A model generated the notes under the pieces. It was not told the origin of the DNA, did not search any database, and saw nothing but the letters and a program-made list of their open reading frames with translations. Made by a program: the position numbers and the translations under genes. 18,186 nt of DNA from Candidatus Heimdallarchaeota archaeon (GTDB taxonomy: Archaea > Asgardarchaeota > Heimdallarchaeia > Heimdallarchaeales > Kariarchaeaceae): positions 1 to 18,186 of the forward strand of contig WAMJ01000106.1 in assembly GCA_015522385.1 (NCBI GenBank), given 5' to 3'. Of this stretch, positions 14,279 through 18,186 are shown in pieces (positions within the stretch are counted from its first letter, which is position 1; the number at the start of each line of letters is the position of its first letter).

Positions 14279-14412
14279 GAACCTGCCCCCCTGTAGACCG
14301 TGCAGTGCAGGATCTCACCGTCCGAGATCAGCTCGATGAAGTAGGGACCGATCGTGATGCTCTGGAGCGTCTCCCTGAACTGCTCCTCCGCGAAGGTGTG
14401 GATGGCCACCAT
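14275..14412 (-). CDS. Unknown 45-residue protein, first gene of the small overlapping cluster
   Basis: ATG 14412 to TGA 14275 encodes 45 residues, with a helix-like start (HTFAEEQFRETLQSI) and beta-like continuation (YFIELISDGEILHCTVYRG). No good SD is seen; AGGTG is about 12 bases upstream. The end overlaps the next start by ATGA. A run of six G at 14291-14286 lies near the end. One extra G would join it to the zinc-finger gene as one protein of about 90 residues in a sensible way (CTVYRGGRFMITDRREY). It may therefore be a separate coupled gene, the front part of a frameshifted gene, or a sequence error. No family recognised. Confidence 0.5.
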   Translation of the reverse strand: MVAIHTFAEEQFRETLQSITIGPYFIELISDGEILHCTVYRGAGS

Positions 14413-14433
14413 GGACGGGAGGGAGCACCTAGC

Positions 14434-14568
14434 TCAGGGCATGCAGCGGAGAACATCATCCACCCTCTGCAGCGCATTGTACGCCAGCTGCGAGTTGATC
14501 CCCGCGTTGACCATGCACCTTCCACAAACCTCGCGATAGGAGGAGGCATCTTGGAGCTCTACGATCAC
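14434..14568 (-). pseudogene. Fragment of an SGNH hydrolase gene (partial duplicate)
   Basis: The minus frame from GTG 14568 to TGA 14434 contains MVNAGINSQLAYNALQRVDD. This matches residues 70-89 of the SGNH hydrolase at 15538-16365 (MVNGGINS and on) with two changes. At DNA level 75 bases align with 70 identities and no gaps; four of five differences fall at third codon positions. The frame stops four residues after the match, and the sequence upstream of it does not clearly align. The catalytic blocks GDS, GTND and DxxH are missing, so this is a remnant. It lies between the zinc-finger cluster and the promoter of the membrane protein gene. Confidence 0.75.
14442..14516. repeat. 75-bp direct repeat, copy 1
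   Basis: It is 70 of 75 bases identical to 16086-16160, same orientation, start-to-start distance 1644 bases. It lies within the SGNH hydrolase fragment. Confidence 0.85.
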
Positions 14569-14573
14569 GAAGT

Positions 14574-14582
14574 GATAAATAA
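14574..14582 (+). promoter_or_regulatory. TATA box for the ten-helix membrane protein
   Basis: GATAAATAA is centred 26 bases before the ATG at 14604, and no SD is present; a leaderless start at 14604 is implied. The in-frame GTG at 14586 would fall upstream of the predicted transcript start. Confidence 0.6.
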
Positions 14583-14603
14583 TCCGTGAGTCTATGGCCT
14601 GAA

Positions 14604-15599
14604 ATGAGACAAATCGTCAAGAGGTGGGCATTCATACTGCTCTCGACCACCATCATGGTCTTCTTCTCCGAGAAGATGTACTGGTACACACAGGGATACG
14701 CATACGCCGAACTTGTGCTCTTCTACATGCCCGGTACATACTTGTTCCTCCTCGCTGTCAGCTACTTCAGGGTAAGGGACTTCTGGGGGATGTTCCTTGC
14801 CGCCTCACTGTACCCGCTGTACGTCGAGGGAGCACTCACGGGGATAATCGTCGCTGACATCACCGGAATCATGTTTTTCTACTTCATCGGTTGGCACACC
14901 ACGCTCAGCGTTATATTCGGCTGGTACTTCCAGCACAAATTCCTCGTGCAGCGAAGGATCCGTACCTTGGCACTTAGCTCCGCTACTATGGGCTTCCTCC
15001 TCGGGATCTGGGCAACAGTGTTCTGGATACCGGAGAACGTGAACGACCCCGAGCTCATCGCTGAGGGACATGTCCTCGGACAGTGGCCAATCACTGACTA
15101 TGCTCTGCTTCTCCTCTACCTCGGTGTGATCTATGTGGGAAGTCACTACCTCATCAGGAGGTTCTGGGATGGCGAATTTCGTCCGTCAAGGTTGGAGAAC
15201 GTTCTGGTCATCCTCTATGTGCTTTTCCTCGTTTCTTTACAGCTCATCACCTACTCCGTCCTTGGCGTCACCTTCGTCGGGATCTGTCTTCTTGTCCTTC
15301 TCCCACTCAGAAGATACAAGAGCCAAAGGAAGACTGTACTCAGCGAACTTGGAGGTGAAGTCAGGTTGGTGGACAGTCTTGTCCTCTTCCTTCTCCCGCT
15401 ATTTGCAGTACTGGGATACACAATAATCGCTGTGATACGTCCTCCCGACTCTGTCATAAAGGCATATGGAGATATGATAATATTCGTGCAAATGTCTTAC
15501 GGTGCAGTCCTCTTCCTCTACTCGGTCTACAGGGTGCTCAGGAAGAACACATCACACCCTGCCCCCCAAGAGCCTCATCCCTCAACTCATCCCCTATGA
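14604..15599 (+). CDS. Polytopic membrane protein, about ten helices, unknown function
   Basis: From ATG 14604 the product has 331 residues. Hydrophobic segments lie near 8-22, 36-53, 60-78, 86-108, 120-142, 165-180, 198-216, 218-235, 257-278 and 288-308. Between them are short, partly basic loops (KFLVQRRIR, LRRYKSQRK). Conserved-looking aromatic/acidic spots inside membrane segments include EKMYWY (23-28) and YPLYVEG (70-76), which could line a substrate site. The last 15 or so residues (Pro/His-rich) are encoded antisense to the end of the SGNH hydrolase gene, with a 62-base tail-to-tail overlap. I recognise no transporter or enzyme signature. The next membrane gene on this strand (16577) is unrelated in sequence. 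Confidence 0.75.
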   Translation: MRQIVKRWAFILLSTTIMVFFSEKMYWYTQGYAYAELVLFYMPGTYLFLLAVSYFRVRDFWGMFLAASLYPLYVEGALTGIIVADITGIMFFYFIGWHTTLSVIFGWYFQHKFLVQRRIRTLALSSATMGFLLGIWATVFWIPENVNDPELIAEGHVLGQWPITDYALLLLYLGVIYVGSHYLIRRFWDGEFRPSRLENVLVILYVLFLVSLQLITYSVLGVTFVGICLLVLLPLRRYKSQRKTVLSELGGEVRLVDSLVLFLLPLFAVLGYTIIAVIRPPDSVIKAYGDMIIFVQMSYGAVLFLYSVYRVLRKNTSHPAPQEPHPSTHPL

Positions 15600-16365
15600 G
15601 CTCAGCGAGCATACGCGCTCCCTCCGTGTTCAGGTGCAGGTAGTCGGCATGGAACCTGAACCCTCGCCCAACCTTATCCCACGAGTACCCAAGGAGGTAT
15701 CGGTACACTATCCCCCTTACCATCATGGAGTTCCATTTCTCGAAGGGATAGGGTGAGCTCCCGTCTCCCAGCTCCTTGATCATCTTCTCGTGGAAGGGGA
15801 CGTAACCGCAATCAAACTCCTCCGATACCTCCCTGATGACACCAGCGTACTCCGTGCTCCGACGGAATTCCAGACTCCGGGGGTTCTCCCCGATCGTGGG
15901 GATCGAGATCAGATACACATCAGTATGATCCTGTAGGCTCTTCACGATCGAGCGGAGATTCTGCCTGTACCACGACCTTGAGGGGGTCTGCGGAAGTCTC
16001 TGTGTGACGGTGTACATCCTTGCGTTCTCGGGCAGGGAGGCGTTGGCGTCGTTGGTCCCGATGAGCACGAAGACCTTCGAGGGACTGCAGCGGAGAACCT
16101 CATCCACCCTTTGCAGCGCATTGTACGCTAGCTGCGAGTTGATCCCCCCGTTCACCATGCTGTACTGCTGGAATTCCTCCTGTAGGATGTCGACGTAGTT
16201 CGCCCCAATCTTCCCGTGTGTGATCGAGTCCCCGAGAAAGACCACGCAATCCCTCCCGTCCTCCCTGTATCTCGAAGGACGATTCCGCGGGGGAGCCTGC
16301 GCTCTGTAGTAGATCCAGGGGAAGGTGGTAAGTACGAGGATCACGGGAATCAGGTAGGCGTACAC
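15538..16365 (-). CDS. SGNH/GDSL-family hydrolase, membrane-anchored
   Basis: This 275-residue protein has an N-terminal hydrophobic segment (about 3-20) that is probably an uncleaved anchor or signal. An SGNH fold follows: block I FLGDSIT with Ser47, block II Gly in VNGGINS (71-77), block III GTND with Asn105, and block V DYLHLN with Asp241 and His244. All four catalytic positions are present, so an active esterase or lipase/acetyl-esterase outside or at the membrane is expected. The start is GTG 16365. AGGA lies close upstream, and a TATA box 25 bases upstream suggests a nearly leaderless mRNA. A 75-bp piece of this gene is duplicated at 14442-14516. The 3' end overlaps the membrane protein gene. 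Confidence 0.88.
   Translation of the reverse strand: MYAYLIPVILVLTTFPWIYYRAQAPPRNRPSRYREDGRDCVVFLGDSITHGKIGANYVDILQEEFQQYSMVNGGINSQLAYNALQRVDEVLRCSPSKVFVLIGTNDANASLPENARMYTVTQRLPQTPSRSWYRQNLRSIVKSLQDHTDVYLISIPTIGENPRSLEFRRSTEYAGVIREVSEEFDCGYVPFHEKMIKELGDGSSPYPFEKWNSMMVRGIVYRYLLGYSWDKVGRGFRFHADYLHLNTEGARMLAELIGDELRDEALGGQGVMCSS
16086..16160. repeat. 75-bp direct repeat, copy 2 (inside the intact SGNH hydrolase gene)
   Basis: It is 70 of 75 bases identical to 14442-14516. It covers residues about 69-93 of the hydrolase, around the block II glycine. Confidence 0.85.
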
Positions 16366-16386
16366 AACATTCCTTGGCTGATCACA

Positions 16387-16394
16387 CTTATAAG
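16387..16394 (-). promoter_or_regulatory. TATA box for the SGNH hydrolase
   Basis: The palindromic CTTATAAG is centred 25 bases before the GTG at 16365 on the minus strand. Confidence 0.6.
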
Positions 16395-16505
16395 AACCGC
16401 TATCACTCGGATACGCTCTGTGGTCAAATGAGGTTCATGTACCGAACAATTACTGTCGGATTTGATCGATATTCGAGAGCAAATTACTATCCGGAAGGAA
16501 AAACC

Positions 16506-16514
16506 TATTTTATC
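16506..16514 (+). promoter_or_regulatory. Possible TATA box for the 7TM protein
   Basis: ATTTTATCC predicts a start near 16536 and a leader of about 40 bases. No SD is seen before the ATG at 16577, so this assignment is weak. Confidence 0.3.
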
Positions 16515-16576
16515 CTGATTGATCATGTCCCGACATTCTCGATTGCACCTTTGCGGTCGATACGGGTTGATTCACA

Positions 16577-17653
16577 ATGGAAATAAGTACATTCGCTCTG
16601 GTAGTACTCGCCGTCTACATCATCTCTTTTGTCATTGCCGGTGGTGTTCTGCTTGTCACCTACCTCCGCTACCGCTATGTCGTCCATGCTTGGATGCTCA
16701 TCGCCTTCACCCTGCTGTTCTCCCACTACCTCTTCAGGATCTACGCAGTGGTGGTTCCCGCAGAACAGGCGAAAACAATCTGGTTCTTCCAGAACGTCAC
16801 GATCATGCTCGGACTGTGGGCGCTGTTGCTGGCATCGATCCGGAGCCAGTACGACAGGTTACCCATCCGTTCCAACTGGATATCCCTCCTTGTAGGGCTG
16901 CTCATCGCCCTTTTCTCCGACCCAGACAACGTGGTTCTAACCTATGACGAATTCGGTCTCAACGCGAGCTATGCCCCCATAGTCGGTCTGTTCTCGGTGA
17001 CTCTCACGCTGCTCTTTCTCGTCTTCATCACGAGACCCCTGCTCATCCGCCTGAGGAAAAGCCCAGCGAGCACGAAGGAACCGTACTTCCTGAGCCTTAT
17101 CCTCGCGTACACGCTGATCTTTCTCTGGGCGGTGGGCGTGGCGTTCACCAGCAACCCCGTGGTGAGGAATTACAGACCGTTGGTACTCGGAGTCGCCCTG
17201 CTGTTCTGGGGGATCTCCATCTACCTTAACCCACTGAGCCTCTCGCTCACCCCCACAAGGGTGAAGACCTTCCTAATAGCCACGCACTCCGGCATCCCCG
17301 TGATCTCTCTCGACACGATCGAAGGCGAGGAGAAGGATATGACCCTCCTGATGCCGCTGATCAGTGCAGTCAAAGTCTCCATGGAGTCACTGGTCAGATC
17401 AGAGGGCGAGCTCTCAACAATCCATTTCCACGACTCGTTGCTGACCTTCGTCAAGGGCAAGCGGGTACTCCTGATCATGGAGCTCCTCGGGCACTTCTCC
17501 TCCAACATCGAACTGATGAGCAAGGTCTACCTCAAGGAGTTCGAAGAGAACTACGAAGGTGTCTTCGAGGCCATGGGTGACGCCGTAGAGCCTGGTCTCT
17601 TCGCTGCGGAGAATGCGCGAATCCTGCAGATGATCAATTCCATCACCCAGTAA
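16577..17653 (+). CDS. Seven-helix membrane protein with C-terminal longin/roadblock-like domain
   Basis: The 358-residue protein has seven hydrophobic segments, near 5-29, 36-58, 66-88, 100-114, 132-152, 170-190 and 201-218. A soluble domain follows (about 230-340). It opens TFLIATHSGIPVISLD and continues with a helix (LLMPLISAVKVSMESLV), a strand-rich part (STIHFHDSLLTFVKGKRVLLIMEL) and a long acidic helix. That order, beta hairpin, helix, beta strands, helix, is like the longin/roadblock fold. Asgard archaea have many such domains, thought to work with small GTPases. The N-terminal part resembles a receptor or sensor. I infer a membrane sensor that passes a signal to a cytoplasmic partner. 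Fold assignment is by eye and the partner is not in the window. The ATG is the first in frame after a stop at 16568. Its neighbours are convergent or unrelated. Confidence 0.72.
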   Translation: MEISTFALVVLAVYIISFVIAGGVLLVTYLRYRYVVHAWMLIAFTLLFSHYLFRIYAVVVPAEQAKTIWFFQNVTIMLGLWALLLASIRSQYDRLPIRSNWISLLVGLLIALFSDPDNVVLTYDEFGLNASYAPIVGLFSVTLTLLFLVFITRPLLIRLRKSPASTKEPYFLSLILAYTLIFLWAVGVAFTSNPVVRNYRPLVLGVALLFWGISIYLNPLSLSLTPTRVKTFLIATHSGIPVISLDTIEGEEKDMTLLMPLISAVKVSMESLVRSEGELSTIHFHDSLLTFVKGKRVLLIMELLGHFSSNIELMSKVYLKEFEENYEGVFEAMGDAVEPGLFAAENARILQMINSITQ

Positions 17654-18186
17654 CGAAAGTTAATGCCTCCCGGATGAGCAAGGTAACACATTATCAATCT
17701 ATGGTTTATAGATCTCTATAAGCGTAATACGCTATCTACCAGTTGTCTGTATCCATTTATTTCAATATAGATCTCGCATCTTTATGGTGAATCTACAGTC
17801 AATGTTAAGCGAAAATATCTGAGATGGTAGAAGAACATGAAAGATATATCAAGGTTTGGAGTTAATTTTATTGAATGTCCTTTCATCCTCAATAGGGGTA
17901 AATCAATGATTTATATGTACGAGGACAGGGGGTGTCCGTCCGTGTTTACCTTGAGATGTTGGACAGTTAATGATTACGTCAGCTTTAAGTACCTCTGTGA
18001 GAACAGTACTATAAGGGTTCAAATGAGGTCTTGCCTTCCACTCTACTGAGATTTATCACTCCTTGAGTGCTCACTATCTTGTACTGGATGAGCTGACGCT
18101 GTGGATCCATGAGGTGAAATTATGACAGGTGAATACCTTCCACTTTGCTATCAAACTATCCGTAATCACTGAAGAACTACTGCTCA
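17654..18186. other. AT-rich terminal region with palindromes, no convincing gene
   Basis: About 530 bases. Two palindromes lie close together at 17707-17732. TATAGATCTC occurs at 17707-17716 and again at 17766-17775. An open frame of 70 codons at 17837-18049 (or 47 from the ATG at 17908) has Cys-rich, non-family-like sequence. A good SD, GAGGTG at 18111-18116, precedes an ATG at 18122 whose frame closes after 16 codons. I do not call either as a gene. Confidence 0.45.
17707..17732. repeat. Two adjacent palindromes
   Basis: TATAGA-TC-TCTATA at 17707-17720 is followed one base later by GCGTA-A-TACGC at 17722-17732. Possible protein-binding or 3'-end signals about 55 bases after the 7TM gene stop. 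Confidence 0.45.

Noticed and set aside
14145..14318. N-terminal extension of the 108-residue protein
   Set aside because: These codons are the zinc-finger gene in another frame; the SD at 14153-14157 supports the ATG at 14144.
14328..14549. 73-codon minus-strand frame starting just after a TATA-like stretch
   Set aside because: It is the SGNH fragment and the first small gene read out of frame, giving an Arg/Ser/Trp-rich product.
16374..16586. 70-codon frame between the SGNH and 7TM genes
   Set aside because: It overlaps the SGNH promoter and the 7TM start, and has no SD or protein-like pattern.
17837..18049. 70-codon open frame near the right end
   Set aside because: Cys-rich, irregular composition with no family features and weak start signals; an internal ATG at 17908 has AGGGG upstream but the product is equally unconvincing.
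18111..18172. Good SD (GAGGTG) before an ATG at 18122
   Set aside because: The frame closes after 16 codons, so it is too short to call without conservation data.
1..18186. CRISPR array or cas operon to go with the CARF-HEPN gene
   Set aside because: I found no regularly spaced direct repeats and no other cas-like protein in the window.
1..18186. tRNA or rRNA genes
   Set aside because: No cloverleaf-like segment with a T-loop consensus and no rRNA-like sequence was noticed by eye; a tRNAscan run would be decisive.

Overview
The window looks archaeal and is most likely from an Asgard archaeon. At least seven genes have a TATA-like box centred 25-28 bases before the start codon. This implies leaderless mRNAs. 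The other genes use a short leader with a strong Shine-Dalgarno (SD) site. The Asgard assignment is an inference. It rests on this promoter style, the roughly even base composition, and a seven-helix membrane protein with a C-terminal longin/roadblock-like domain at 16577-17653.

Left part (1-3818). A truncated zinc-type alcohol dehydrogenase is followed by a BcrC-like subunit of the benzoyl-CoA reductase / 2-hydroxyacyl-CoA dehydratase family. Together they suggest anaerobic aromatic-acid metabolism. A hemerythrin-like protein follows in the same transcription unit; its first His ligand is kept only if translation starts at a non-canonical codon. On the opposite strand is an orphan CARF-HEPN (Csx1/DxTHG-type) ribonuclease with no CRISPR array in the window.

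Middle part (4291-12367). This holds a secreted subtilisin-like protease with an Asp/His-rich linker, a CubicO-type serine hydrolase with a probable lipocalin-like tail, and a two-helix membrane protein with a PH-like domain. It also holds a membrane-anchored alpha/beta hydrolase, a DinB-fold protein, a short-chain dehydrogenase and a VOC/glyoxalase protein. Most are single-gene units with their own promoters, and nothing ties them into one pathway.

Accessory island (12368-14585). A 5'-truncated TnpB remnant with a GC-rich, hairpin-dense 3' flank abuts a TPR gene. The last ~40 codons of the TPR gene are read out of TnpB sequence. Upstream on the same strand lies a compact set of very small genes: a 41-residue membrane peptide with a CHAC motif, a 108-residue protein, a 44-residue single zinc-finger protein and a 45-residue protein. 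The last three overlap stop-to-start. Next to them is a 75-bp near-identical copy of part of the SGNH hydrolase gene found 1.6 kb further on.

Right part (14604-18186). A roughly ten-helix membrane protein of unknown function overlaps tail-to-tail with an SGNH/GDSL hydrolase. Then comes the 7TM-longin-like fusion. The last 530 bases are AT-rich, carry palindromes and have no convincing gene.

The best candidates for something undescribed are the small zinc-finger gene cluster, the 7TM-longin fusion and the orphan CARF-HEPN protein.
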